Shown here one piece after another: positions 8,639-16,731 of a stretch of 45,303 nucleotides of DNA. The notes below the pieces were generated by a model. It saw only the letters and a list, made by a program, of their open reading frames with translations. It had not been told where the DNA came from and ran no database searches. Position numbers and translations under genes: made by a program. The DNA comes from an uncultured Selenomonadales bacterium (GTDB lineage: Bacteria; Bacillota_C; Negativicutes; Selenomonadales; Selenomonadaceae): NCBI GenBank assembly GCA_937916025.1, contig CALGGX010000096.1:1-45303 (forward strand), read 5' to 3'. Numbering within the stretch: position 1 is the stretch's first letter; each line of letters begins with the position of its first letter.

Positions 8639-8947
8639 ATGGAGAATTACGCGTTTACTTGGAATGGCGAAACGCAGGAGAAATTGCGTGCGGGATTGGA
8701 AGGGCTGACGGGCTACGACTTCGAGCGTGCGGAGCGCGAGGAAATGAAGTCAGGCAATAATGCGGCGTTTGTGGCGACGAACAAAGCGTTTCAGGCGCGG
8801 TTGGCGAGCTATGCGCTTAATGTGCCGGTACCGGAGATCAAGAGATTGCCGTTGCGCGAGTACAATGAGCTCACAACCGAAGTGTTCACTTTTTTGTACG
8901 TTGGTTCGGAAGAGAAAGAAGCGCAAGCAAACTCTACCGACAAATAG
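8639..8947 (+). CDS. tail assembly chaperone (gpE-like), short form
   Basis: 102 residues if translation starts at the ATG at 8639, which has AGGAG at 8627-8631; a GTG at 8624 in the same frame overlaps the tube stop. The product is the zero-frame form of the two-protein tail chaperone that coats the tape measure during tail assembly. Length and place (between tube and tape measure) match P2 E. The final part contains the slippery site at 8890-8896, after which a second reading frame can be entered. Confidence 0.82.
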   Translation: MENYAFTWNGETQEKLRAGLEGLTGYDFERAEREEMKSGNNAAFVATNKAFQARLASYALNVPVPEIKRLPLREYNELTTEVFTFLYVGSEEKEAQANSTDK

Positions 8948-9090
8948 CGGTGAGATGCGCGGAATATGGCGGAGTGGAATATTGGTACCTGCGGAGCGCG
9001 TGCGAATTGAAGGACTGGCTCGAGGAGATCAATGAGCACAGGAGCGAGCAGGTGCGGATTATGCAGGAAGCGTCGAAACGCAGACATTGA
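8639..9090 (+). CDS. tail assembly chaperone long form (E+E', -1 frameshift)
   Basis: A -1 shift at 8890-8896 moves ribosomes into a frame that stays open to the TGA at 9088-9090. The added part reads ...KLYRQIAVRCAEYGGVEYW, then LKDWLEEINEHRSEQVRIM, a natural amphipathic sequence resembling the E' part of P2-type chaperones; no convincing independent start precedes it. The extension has no overlap with the tape measure gene. The relative amounts of short and long product normally matter for tail assembly. This is a prediction from frame, motif and context. Confidence 0.78.
8890..8896 (+). promoter_or_regulatory. -1 ribosomal slippery heptamer T TTT TTG
   Basis: In the chaperone frame the codons are TTT (8891-8893) and TTG (8894-8896), preceded by T. 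Slipping back one base re-pairs both tRNAs on TTT TTT, which is the X XXY YYZ rule. P2 E-E' is known to use a site of this kind. Confidence 0.78.
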
Positions 9091-9092
9091 AA

Positions 9093-9118
9093 AAAGGCGG
9101 CTCTTGCGAGTCGCCTTT
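9093..9118 (+). terminator. strong hairpin after the chaperone gene, possible attenuator
   Basis: An 11-bp stem with one G-T wobble (9093-9103 with 9108-9118) closes a TTGC loop. It begins two bases after the E' stop and has A residues before and only three T after it, so termination would be partial at most. It may lower expression of the tape measure gene relative to sheath and tube, or protect the upstream mRNA. Confidence 0.5.
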
Positions 9119-9178
9119 CGATGTCAAAGTCGAAGCGATCGAAGCCGTCACGATTGACGCCGTAATACATAAGAAGGC

Positions 9179-9190
9179 ACCTCCGGAGGT
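9179..9190 (+). promoter_or_regulatory. palindromic ribosome binding site of the tape measure gene
   Basis: ACCTCCGGAGGT is a perfect 12-bp palindrome whose right half is the GGAGGT ribosome site (9185-9190), 9 bases before the ATG at 9200. The left half is an anti-ribosome-site sequence, so a small hairpin could mask the site. Confidence 0.45.
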
Positions 9191-9199
9191 AAGAAAAGA

Positions 9200-12100
9200 A
9201 TGGCAAAAGTACTCGAGACGATCTATCGGATTAGCGGCGAAGTGAGCGGGAGTCTGCTGAGAGCGATAGCGACGGCGAGAAATGCGATGCGCGGAATGAA
9301 AGAAGCGACGACAGCGACGACGCCGAAGTTGGCAGATACCGGAGCGTTGAGCAAACAATTGAATGCCTTGCGGCAATTGCAAACAGCGTTGGAGAAGTAC
9401 AAAGCGTTGCAAGGCGCGCTGGGTCAGCAACAAGTCAAATATTACAATGCGCAGAAGCAATTGTCTGATCGGAGTCGGCAATGGCGGCAGACGTTGGATC
9501 AGAATGCGAAATTGCACGAGCAAATACGTCAGCAGGAGCGATTGCGCGACAGTGCGCGGACGTCGTCGGAACGGCAGAATGCAACGCGAGAATTGAAAGC
9601 GTTGCGTGAGCAATACGCATCGGGGTTTGAAAAGAGTCGACAGCAAAACGAAGCGAAGCAGCAAGCGCAGCGGGAATTGGCGCGAGTGAATGCGACGTTT
9701 CGAAGTCAGAAGTCGGAATTAAGCGCATTGGCAGGGCAATTGAATGCGGCGGGATATGCGACAAGCAATTTATCACGCGCGCAAGCGCAATTGAGCAATG
9801 ACATAACGCGAGCGACGAATGCGTTGTACCAACAAAGTCGGAAGAATGTGCTGAACGCAAACGACGCGGTAGAACGGCATGGGCAAAATTTTAATACAGC
9901 GATAGGGAATGTATCAAATGCGTTGGACACGAGTCGGCAGATAATAGAGCCGTTGGCAGAAGCGACGCGGACGGCGATGACGTTCGAGGCGGCGGTGTCG
10001 AAGACGAAGGCATTGACGCAGATGGATCGGCTGAACTCGGGAGACAGCGAGCAGATTGCGTTGGCGAATCGGCAGACAGAGATGTTGCGCGAAGTGTACA
10101 TGGAGATCGGACGGACGACGAAGTTCAGCGCGACAGAGGCGGCGAATGCCGGTAACTTCATGGCAATGGCGGGCATGTCGGACGAAGTGATTCGGCAGGG
10201 ATTGAAACCGATAGTAAATCTGGCGACGGCAACGGGTTCGAGTTTTGAGCAGGCGGCGGATATCATAACGAACGTAATGACGGCGTTCGGAGAGGATTGG
10301 AATGATCCGAAAATCGGCGCGAAGATCAATGAATACGCCGATAAAATGACGTACGGAACGACGCACGCGAATATGACGTTATCGATGTTGGGAGAGACGC
10401 TGAAATATGCTGCACCGATAGCGCGCGGCTTCGGGTCGGACATATCGGAATCGATAGCAATGGCGAAGTTCTCGCATGATGCAGGAGTGCAAGCGAGCAT
10501 GGCAGGAACGTCGATGAGGTCGATGTTCTTACGATTGAGCGCGCCGCCGAAGCAAGCGTTTGAAGCGATGCAACAGAACGGGATAGTGCTGAGCGACGCG
10601 ATGAAGGAATGGATGGGCGCGCAGGATATCTTGTCGTCGGAGGGATTTAATCTTGACCAGATGAATCCCGAGATGGAGGCGAAACTCAAGCGCGGATTTT
10701 TCGACTTTGCGCAGCAATGGGACGAGAAGATGAGCGGGAAGTCGAATCGGGAGCAATTGGCGATAGCGTCGGCATTATTTGGTAAGAATGCGGCGAGCGG
10801 CGCGGTGAATATTCTAAACGCGACGAGCAAGGGCTTGGCGAAATTCACGGAGGACTTGGATAAGAGCGCGGGTTCTGCGGAGCAAACGTCTGCGGTAATG
10901 ATGGAGAATGCGGAAGGCGCGTGGATCAGTCTGAAGTCGGCGTTGGAGGCAGTACAGATCGGAGTCGGGAATGCATTTCTGCCGACGTTGAAAAGCGCGT
11001 TGGAAGGATTGACGTCGTTGGCGCGTTCTGCGGCGGAATTTGCCAAAGAGAATCCCGGATTGATCAAGGCGTTCGGAGGATTGACTGCGGCGATAGCGGC
11101 GACGATCTCCGGATTGGCGATATTCCGTGCGGCATTGGCGGGATTGCAATTTGCGAAGTCGACGTTGGAGCTGCTGAAGGCGACGGCGGGGTTGCGGACG
11201 GCGGCGCAAATGGCGAGCGTGCTGGGAGTGAATGTGGCAGGAGCAGCGGCGGCGAAAGCGGCGGCGAGTGCGGGAGCGGCGAGTGCGGCGAATGCTGCGG
11301 CGAGTCGCGGGGGAGTGCCGCCGATCGCGCCGACGACAGTAGCAGCAGAGGCGAAGCGCGGGCGTGGGCGTCCGCGTAAGAATGCGACATTACCTACAGC
11401 AGTTACGAATGCGACAGCGAATGCAGCAAGCGCGGCGAAAGCAGCGAGCGCGGCACCGACGATTGCGAATGCAGCGAATGCAGCAAGCGCGGCGAAAGTG
11501 GCAAGTGCGGCACCGACGATTGCGAATGCAGCGAACGCGGGAGCGATAGGGAATGCGGCGGCAGGAAGTGCGGCTGCGGCGAATGCTGCGGCGAGTGCGG
11601 CAGGGAGTGCGAGCGCGGCGGCGGGGAGTGCGGCGAAGGCGGGAGCGGCGGCGTCGGGGATTGGCGCGAAACTCGCTCCGATGATGAAAGTGAGCGGCTG
11701 GGCGGTATTGGGCACGAGCCTCGTATCAATGTTTCAAGGCGCGTTTACATCGATCCTCGGCGGCGTATCGAGTGTGAAAAATGCGATAGCCGGATTTAAC
11801 ATAGCGACGGCGTTGAGCGGCGGACTGAGCATGGTGATGACGGCAGTGACGAGTCTCGGAGGCGCATTGCGTACGATCCTGTCGTTCTCATTTTCGCCGG
11901 TGACGGCGGGGATATTGGCGGTAGGAGCGGCGTTGTACGGCGTCTTCAACGTAGTGCAAAGCAATTGGGAACAGATATCGACGTTCCTCAGTTCGATAGG
12001 AGACCGATTGACGAACGCGTTTACGAATGCGTTTACGACGATAGAGCCGTCAATAGCGCGAGTGCAGGAAGCGTGGGCGCAATTGCAAGCGGCGTTCGGA

Positions 12101-13300
12101 GAGGACACGGCACTCGGACAGGCGATACAGTCGATCACGGACGCAATCGGCAGCGGACTTGTCACGGCACTCATGGCTTGTCTCGAGATATTCGCGAGTT
12201 TTTCGAGCGCGGTAATAACGACGTTTGCGGAGGTAGTGGCGGCGGTACTCGACGTAGCCGCGCAAATACTCGGCGTATTCACGGCGGTATTTCAAGGCGA
12301 TATTCCAGCGGTGCTGAGCGGGCTGGTGGGAGTATTCGCGTCGGTGTTTAATGGCGCGCGCGCGGTAGCGGAGGCGGCATTGAGCGGGATCTTGGGGATG
12401 GTGCAGTCGATCGCGTCGGCGATAGCGTCGATAAGTTTCAGCAGCTTAACGAGTGCGGCGGCGAGTGCGAGTGCGGCGGTGACGGGAGCGGTGTCGTCGA
12501 TCGGAGGGCATGCGGAAGGCGGAATCTTCGCGCGAGGAGCGCATTTGACGTGGTTTGCGGAGAAGTCGGCGGAGGCAGCGATCCCGATCGACAATTCGTC
12601 GCGATCGATAGCGTTATGGCAGACGACCGGTGCGATGCTCGGAGTATTGCCGCAATCGGAAAAGCAACTGCCGATCGAAACGACACTGCCGCCAATGGCG
12701 GGGCAATCGGAAATACCGATCCTGCCGCAATCGAAACCGAAACAGCCGATCGAGACGCAATTGCCTGAGATAGCAGGGCAAGGGCATATCCCGATCTTGC
12801 CGCAATCGAGACCGAAGGCAGAGTCGAGACCGAAGGCAGAATCGATCTTCGCGCCGAGCAATCCGCTCATCGAGCTGATAAATCTCCTGAGCGGAGGCAA
12901 TCAGGAACAGCCGCGATTGATACCGAATTACAACTTCTCTACAACTTCTCTACAACTTCCATACAACTTCGATATAACGACACAGCAACGCAAGCAACCG
13001 GAATCGGTATTCGCGTCGGGCGGATTGATGAACATCTTCACCGAGATGCTGACGACGCTCAATCCGACGCGATCGGAGGGAATAATCCCCGGAGCGTTAT
13101 CGGAGCTGGAGAACACGAGTGCGACCGGCACGGACGCGTTAACGATGCTGCCGCCGATCGAACTGCATTTTCACTTTGAAGGCAATGTGGATCGAGAGGA
13201 AGTAAAGCGCGGGGTGAGCGAGTCGGTGCCGCAGATACGCGAGACGTTTGAAGAGCAATTGGCGCGATATCGGCACGAGAAGGCGAGGTGGAGCTATTGA
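9200..13300 (+). CDS. tail tape measure protein, TP901 type
   Basis: 1366 residues. This determines tail length and is ejected with the DNA. An N-terminal coiled coil (about 50-240) precedes a TP901-type tape measure core (about 260-470: FEAAVSKTKALTQM, GRTTKFSATEAANAGNFMAMAGM, ANMTLSMLGETLKYAAPIARG). There are hydrophobic, probably membrane-active segments at about 635-660, 870-920 and 990-1030. Between about 680 and 830 the protein is almost pure Ala/Ser/Asn with a 19-residue tandem repeat and a RGRGRPRK AT-hook-like motif near 721. The C-terminal third contains imperfect repeats of the type LPIET.LP.MAGQ..IPILPQS and ends in a charged helix. It overlaps the gpX gene slightly. Confidence 0.93.
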   Translation: MAKVLETIYRISGEVSGSLLRAIATARNAMRGMKEATTATTPKLADTGALSKQLNALRQLQTALEKYKALQGALGQQQVKYYNAQKQLSDRSRQWRQTLDQNAKLHEQIRQQERLRDSARTSSERQNATRELKALREQYASGFEKSRQQNEAKQQAQRELARVNATFRSQKSELSALAGQLNAAGYATSNLSRAQAQLSNDITRATNALYQQSRKNVLNANDAVERHGQNFNTAIGNVSNALDTSRQIIEPLAEATRTAMTFEAAVSKTKALTQMDRLNSGDSEQIALANRQTEMLREVYMEIGRTTKFSATEAANAGNFMAMAGMSDEVIRQGLKPIVNLATATGSSFEQAADIITNVMTAFGEDWNDPKIGAKINEYADKMTYGTTHANMTLSMLGETLKYAAPIARGFGSDISESIAMAKFSHDAGVQASMAGTSMRSMFLRLSAPPKQAFEAMQQNGIVLSDAMKEWMGAQDILSSEGFNLDQMNPEMEAKLKRGFFDFAQQWDEKMSGKSNREQLAIASALFGKNAASGAVNILNATSKGLAKFTEDLDKSAGSAEQTSAVMMENAEGAWISLKSALEAVQIGVGNAFLPTLKSALEGLTSLARSAAEFAKENPGLIKAFGGLTAAIAATISGLAIFRAALAGLQFAKSTLELLKATAGLRTAAQMASVLGVNVAGAAAAKAAASAGAASAANAAASRGGVPPIAPTTVAAEAKRGRGRPRKNATLPTAVTNATANAASAAKAASAAPTIANAANAASAAKVASAAPTIANAANAGAIGNAAAGSAAAANAAASAAGSASAAAGSAAKAGAAASGIGAKLAPMMKVSGWAVLGTSLVSMFQGAFTSILGGVSSVKNAIAGFNIATALSGGLSMVMTAVTSLGGALRTILSFSFSPVTAGILAVGAALYGVFNVVQSNWEQISTFLSSIGDRLTNAFTNAFTTIEPSIARVQEAWAQLQAAFGEDTALGQAIQSITDAIGSGLVTALMACLEIFASFSSAVITTFAEVVAAVLDVAAQILGVFTAVFQGDIPAVLSGLVGVFASVFNGARAVAEAALSGILGMVQSIASAIASISFSSLTSAAASASAAVTGAVSSIGGHAEGGIFARGAHLTWFAEKSAEAAIPIDNSSRSIALWQTTGAMLGVLPQSEKQLPIETTLPPMAGQSEIPILPQSKPKQPIETQLPEIAGQGHIPILPQSRPKAESRPKAESIFAPSNPLIELINLLSGGNQEQPRLIPNYNFSTTSLQLPYNFDITTQQRKQPESVFASGGLMNIFTEMLTTLNPTRSEGIIPGALSELENTSATGTDALTMLPPIELHFHFEGNVDREEVKRGVSESVPQIRETFEEQLARYRHEKARWSY
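11417..11530 (+). repeat. 57-bp tandem duplication in the tape measure gene
   Basis: Two nearly identical copies (11417-11473 and 11474-11530) encode the 19-residue unit ANAASAAKAASAAPTIANA and its near copy. Multiples of a codon-length unit alter protein length without breaking the frame, a natural way of changing tail length. Confidence 0.75.
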
Positions 13301-13494
13301 AATACGAATGTCGGCAAGGCGAGAGTTTTGACGTGATAGCGTGGCGTGAGCTGGGAGACGTTCGGCATACGTCGGCATTGATGGACGCGAATCGGCAATG
13401 GTTGACGAAGCAAGTGTTCGAAGGCGGCGAGGAAATGGAGTTGCCGAGCGTGAGCAGCGGACGTGTGATAGGGCGCGCGCCGTGGGAGGACTGA
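13297..13494 (+). CDS. X: tail protein X (LysM-like), P2 gpX family
   Basis: 65 residues from TTG at 13297, overlapping the tape measure stop. The beginning KYECRQGESFDVIAWRELG and the ELPSV motif followed by a short tail ending in PWED match P2 X, a small LysM-fold protein of the tail tip/baseplate assembly. GTG at 13288 in the same frame is the alternative start, but the TTG version aligns better with the usual M-K start of the family and has GGTGGAG just upstream. Confidence 0.8.
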   Translation: MKYECRQGESFDVIAWRELGDVRHTSALMDANRQWLTKQVFEGGEEMELPSVSSGRVIGRAPWED

Positions 13495-13495
13495 T

Positions 13496-14149
13496 ATGAG
13501 AACAGAGGAAGAAGTGCTGATGCGGTTGGGGGAGCTGAAAGCGGCGAGTCCCGCTGGCGGACGGAAGTTATTCAGCACGGTAGAGAGCGCGGTACGTCGG
13601 TATTTTGATCGAGCGGGGACGCTGGGTGATCAAATGAAAGAGACGCACAGGCGCGTGGTGTTTGAAGAGTTTTTGACGGGGATAGAATTTGAGCACAGCG
13701 AGTTACTGCCGGAATTGCCGAGTGATTATCCGATCGGATATGAAGTGATAGGGGACGTATTTGCGGAAGATGATGTGTTCGAGGGGATAATGACGATAGG
13801 AACGTCGGCATTTGTATCGCAATACGAGGTCGAGCTGCAAACAGTGGGGAGCGGCGGAGTGATAGAGACGTATCGACACGTGTTGTTGGAGACGACGTGG
13901 CCGACGGCGATCACGGCGGCGATTAATGCATTGTTGGGACGAATAAAAGCGATAGAGGAATTTTGTTTGGACAGGTATTACACGTGGCGCGATGCGTTAT
14001 TGTTGGAGGAATTGGGGATACGTCAGCACCACTGGGCGCGGGATCGGCGAGGGTTGGCGCGGCGGATATACATCGAGCGAGGTTGGCATGAAGTGATTGA
14101 GGAATATGGGTTCGACATATACGAGCCGAGTTATGTGGGAGAGCTATGA
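13496..14149 (+). CDS. unrecognised tail/baseplate protein between X and D
   Basis: 217 residues with no motif I can name. It is mixed alpha/beta, has several Trp/Tyr and a charged C-terminus (HHWARDRRGLARRIYIERGWHEVIEEYGFDIYEP). It starts one base after the gpX stop and overlaps the D gene by four bases, so it is made together with baseplate hub proteins and is probably structural. It has no signal peptide or membrane segment. Confidence 0.8.
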   Translation: MRTEEEVLMRLGELKAASPAGGRKLFSTVESAVRRYFDRAGTLGDQMKETHRRVVFEEFLTGIEFEHSELLPELPSDYPIGYEVIGDVFAEDDVFEGIMTIGTSAFVSQYEVELQTVGSGGVIETYRHVLLETTWPTAITAAINALLGRIKAIEEFCLDRYYTWRDALLLEELGIRQHHWARDRRGLARRIYIERGWHEVIEEYGFDIYEPSYVGEL

Positions 14150-15141
14150 AAACGACGATCGAATTGAAAATGAAGGGGAAGAATGTGAGCGGGACGCTGG
14201 CGCGGTACATCAAGAGCGTGAGCTACCGGGAGGTAATGGACGGGGAGGCAGATACGCTGGAGGTGACGTTGCGCGACGACGAGAGAGTGTTTATGGGGGA
14301 ATGGTTACCGCCGCGCGGCGCGAGTTTGGAATTGACGCTGGTGGACGAGGACTTTAATCGAATGGAGTTGGGGGAATTTACGATAGATGAAGTAGAGAAC
14401 AGTCTGCCGCCGAGCGAATGCAAGATCAAGGCGACGAGCATCCCGCCGGGAAGTGCGGCGAAGAATGTGGAGAGCAGTCGGAGTTGGGAGCAAGTGACGC
14501 TGATGCAGATAGCAGGAGATATAGCGGGACGCGCGGGATTGCGATTGATCTACGATGCGGGGAGCAATCCGGTGATCGAGCGTGCGGAGCAGAGTGAGGA
14601 GTCGGATTTGAAGTTTCTGCATCGACTGTGCGGAGACAAAGGAATGGCGTTGAAGGTAAACAATAAGCAATTGATAGTGTTTGAATACGAGAGGTATGAA
14701 GCGCGCGGGAGCATAGCGACAGTGCGTGAGGGGCATTGTGTAAAGAGATTTAGTGCTCGGCAGACGCTGAATGAAGTGTACGGGAGTTGCGAAGTGAAAT
14801 ACCGACATGGACGCAAGGGCGAAACGTACAGCGGCACGGCGAGCAGCGGGGGAGAATTGGTCGGGCTGTTGGGCGGCGGCGGCAAGAAGTTGAAGATCAA
14901 CGCGAAAGTGAGAGACTCGGGGGAAGCTGCGGCATTGGCGAAGAAGAAATTGCGGGAGAAGAACCGCGAGGAATGCAAGATCAACCTGACGCTGGTCGGA
15001 GATTTTAATTATCGCGCGGGAGCGAACATCACGTTGGAAGGATTTAAGTCGTATGACGGCAAGCATTTGATAAACAAAGCGACGCACACGGTTACCGGTA
15101 GCGGCTACGAAGTGCAATTGGAGATGAGCAAATGTGGATGA
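14146..15141 (+). CDS. D: baseplate hub protein, gpD family
   Basis: 331 residues. This is the central hub of the contractile baseplate (P2 D/T4 gp27 type), which connects the tube to the spike. Segments LMQIAGDIAGRAGLRLIYDAGS, ERAEQSEESDLKFLHRLCGDKGMALKV and the final YRAGANITLEGFKSYDGKHLINKATHTVTGSGYEVQLE are characteristic of the Phage_GPD/late control family. The order X - unknown - D - V supports it. It overlaps the V gene by eight bases. Confidence 0.92.
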   Translation: MKTTIELKMKGKNVSGTLARYIKSVSYREVMDGEADTLEVTLRDDERVFMGEWLPPRGASLELTLVDEDFNRMELGEFTIDEVENSLPPSECKIKATSIPPGSAAKNVESSRSWEQVTLMQIAGDIAGRAGLRLIYDAGSNPVIERAEQSEESDLKFLHRLCGDKGMALKVNNKQLIVFEYERYEARGSIATVREGHCVKRFSARQTLNEVYGSCEVKYRHGRKGETYSGTASSGGELVGLLGGGGKKLKINAKVRDSGEAAALAKKKLREKNREECKINLTLVGDFNYRAGANITLEGFKSYDGKHLINKATHTVTGSGYEVQLEMSKCG

Positions 15142-15550
15142 GAGGCGATTGATTCGCGAGGGGATAGTGAGCGAAGTGAATGGGGAATTAATGACGGCGC
15201 GCGTGAATTTTGAGGATCGGGACGGGTTGGTATCGAGCGAATTGGCGATATTGAGTCGCGGAGCGAGCAGCGTGTGCGGGGATTATTGGTTGCCGAGCGT
15301 GGGTGACACTGCGGTGTGTTTAATGGCGGCGAATGCGGAAGAGAGCGGGGAAGGATGGATCTTGGGTACTCGCTGGACGGAGCCCGATCCGCCGACTAAG
15401 TCGGGGGGACGGCGAATATGTTTCGAGGACGGCACGCTGATTGAATACGACGAAGGGAAATTGAATGTGACGGCGGCGAATGACATATCGATTTCGGCGG
15501 CGGGGAATGTGTATATAAGCGGTGCGCAAATACATTTGAACATGGAGTGA
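15134..15550 (+). CDS. V: baseplate spike protein, gpV family
   Basis: 138 residues from GTG at 15134. An N-terminal OB-fold-like part (about 1-85, with VNFEDRDGLVSSELAIL and YWLPSVGDTAVCLM) precedes a beta-helical C-terminus rich in I-x-I patterns (NDISISAAGNVYISGAQIHLNM), as in P2 V and other central spikes that pierce the outer membrane or wall. It is short for the family (P2 V is about 211), and the following PAAR protein probably forms the tip. Confidence 0.88.
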   Translation: MDERRLIREGIVSEVNGELMTARVNFEDRDGLVSSELAILSRGASSVCGDYWLPSVGDTAVCLMAANAEESGEGWILGTRWTEPDPPTKSGGRRICFEDGTLIEYDEGKLNVTAANDISISAAGNVYISGAQIHLNME

Positions 15551-15873
15551 TGAGGATGAATGCGGCGCGGAGCGGAGATATGACGGCGGGGATATGCGAC
15601 GATGGGCATAAATGTTGTCCGCACTGGCGGCACGGGCAATGCGCGGAATGCAGTGAGAATGTGTTTATCAATGGCGCGGGAGCGTTTCGGCGCGGCGATC
15701 GCGGCAGTTGCGGCTGTCGACATGGCGGAGAATTTTTGGGACGCGGCGGCTCGACGACAGTGTTCGTCAACGGCAAGGCGGCGATGCGCGCCGGTGAAAT
15801 GACGAAGTGCGAGGATTGCGGGCACTTCGGCGAGATACAGGACGGCAGTCCGAATGTGTTTATAGGCGGCTGA
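15550..15873 (+). CDS. PAAR-domain spike tip protein
   Basis: 107 residues from the ATG overlapping the V stop. Two PAAR-like repeats are visible: ARSGDMTAGIC...CCPH...VFINGAGAFRRGD and STTVFVNGKAAMRAGEMTKC...HFGEIQDGSPNVFIGG. PAAR proteins form a sharp cone that caps the spike, often with a bound metal. The many Cys and His (CDDGHKCCPHWRHGQCAEC) could hold iron or zinc. Confidence 0.9.
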   Translation: MRMNAARSGDMTAGICDDGHKCCPHWRHGQCAECSENVFINGAGAFRRGDRGSCGCRHGGEFLGRGGSTTVFVNGKAAMRAGEMTKCEDCGHFGEIQDGSPNVFIGG

Positions 15874-15904
15874 GAAGAGCGTCTTTTTTTATGGGGGTGA
15901 AGAG

Positions 15905-16417
15905 ATGGATTGGTGGAGCGTGATAGGCGGAATAGCGATGAAGCGACGGCGATCGGAGAGCGGCAATCGTGGTGATCCTGCGGCGATCGAATACAAGAAG
16001 GCAGCGATGCGAACGCCCGGAATGATAGGAGCGTTGGGGCCGTTGATCTTCGTGGTGTCGAATGCGAAGGTAGAGACGCTGAAAGACTACAAACGCAAGA
16101 CGCGGGCGCGGATAGCGAGCCACGACGTGTTGGGCGGCGAGAAATCGGTATTGGAGTATATCGGAGGTGAAGCGAGCGAGATCACGTTTACGATGCAGTT
16201 GAACCGAGATTTGGGAGTGGACGTGGAGACCGAGCTGATAAAGCTCGACAGCATGGTGAACTCGGGAGTGGCGTATTATTTTATCCTCGGAGGGGAAGTG
16301 ATCGGTTATGATCGCTGGTATGTGTCGGAGATAAATGAGACGCTCAATTACGCGGATCGGTACGGTTTGAAATGGTTGGCGACGGTGGACGTGACATTGC
16401 GGGAGGCGGTATTGTGA
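15905..16417 (+). CDS. U: tail protein gpU-like, baseplate-associated
   Basis: 170 residues. The block IGALGPLIFVVSNAKVETLKDYKRKTRARIASHDVLGGEKSVLEYIGGEASEITFTMQLN and the end LNYADRYGLKWLATVDVTLRE are typical of P2 U-like proteins. P2 U is needed for late tail steps. GGGGGTG (15892-15898) sets the ATG at 15905. The last four bases overlap the GTG start of the W gene. Confidence 0.88.
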   Translation: MDWWSVIGGIAMKRRRSESGNRGDPAAIEYKKAAMRTPGMIGALGPLIFVVSNAKVETLKDYKRKTRARIASHDVLGGEKSVLEYIGGEASEITFTMQLNRDLGVDVETELIKLDSMVNSGVAYYFILGGEVIGYDRWYVSEINETLNYADRYGLKWLATVDVTLREAVL

Positions 16418-16731
16418 CGTTGGCAGTAGATTTAAGCGCGGGAGTAGAGTTTGCGCCGCGGAATGTGGTAGAAGAAGTGATACAGAATGTTAGGATGTTG
16501 CTGAGTGTGTGGCGCGGGAGCGTGCCGTTGGATCGGGAGTTGGGTATCGACGCGGATTTACTGGACGCGCCGATAGGAGTTGCGCAAAATCGATTGGCGT
16601 CGGACTTGGCGCGGCAGATAGCGGACTGCGAGCCGCGCGCGCGATTAAAATCGTTGGAGATGAATGTAAGTGCGCTTGACGGCAGAGTAGAGCCGAAGGC
16701 GATCATAGTGATCGAGGAGGAGCTGGCATGA
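16414..16731 (+). CDS. W: baseplate wedge protein, gpW/gp25-like
   Basis: 105 residues from GTG at 16414 (GGGAGG at 16401-16406). The NVVEEVIQNVRMLLSVWRGSVPLDRELGID segment and the final IVIEEEL match the gp25/W family of baseplate wedge proteins, relatives of T4 lysozyme-like gp25, which nucleate the sheath. It lies directly before J, as in P2. Confidence 0.88.
   Translation: MTLAVDLSAGVEFAPRNVVEEVIQNVRMLLSVWRGSVPLDRELGIDADLLDAPIGVAQNRLASDLARQIADCEPRARLKSLEMNVSALDGRVEPKAIIVIEEELA

Noticed and set aside
9706..11715. 669-residue open frame opposite the tape measure gene
   Set aside because: Its low-complexity Ala/Phe/Ser composition is the mirror of the Ala-rich tape measure codons; no ribosome site or domain is seen.
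15876..15896. Possible terminator after the PAAR gene
   Set aside because: There is a run of seven T but only a four-base stem (AAGA with TCTT), too weak to support.
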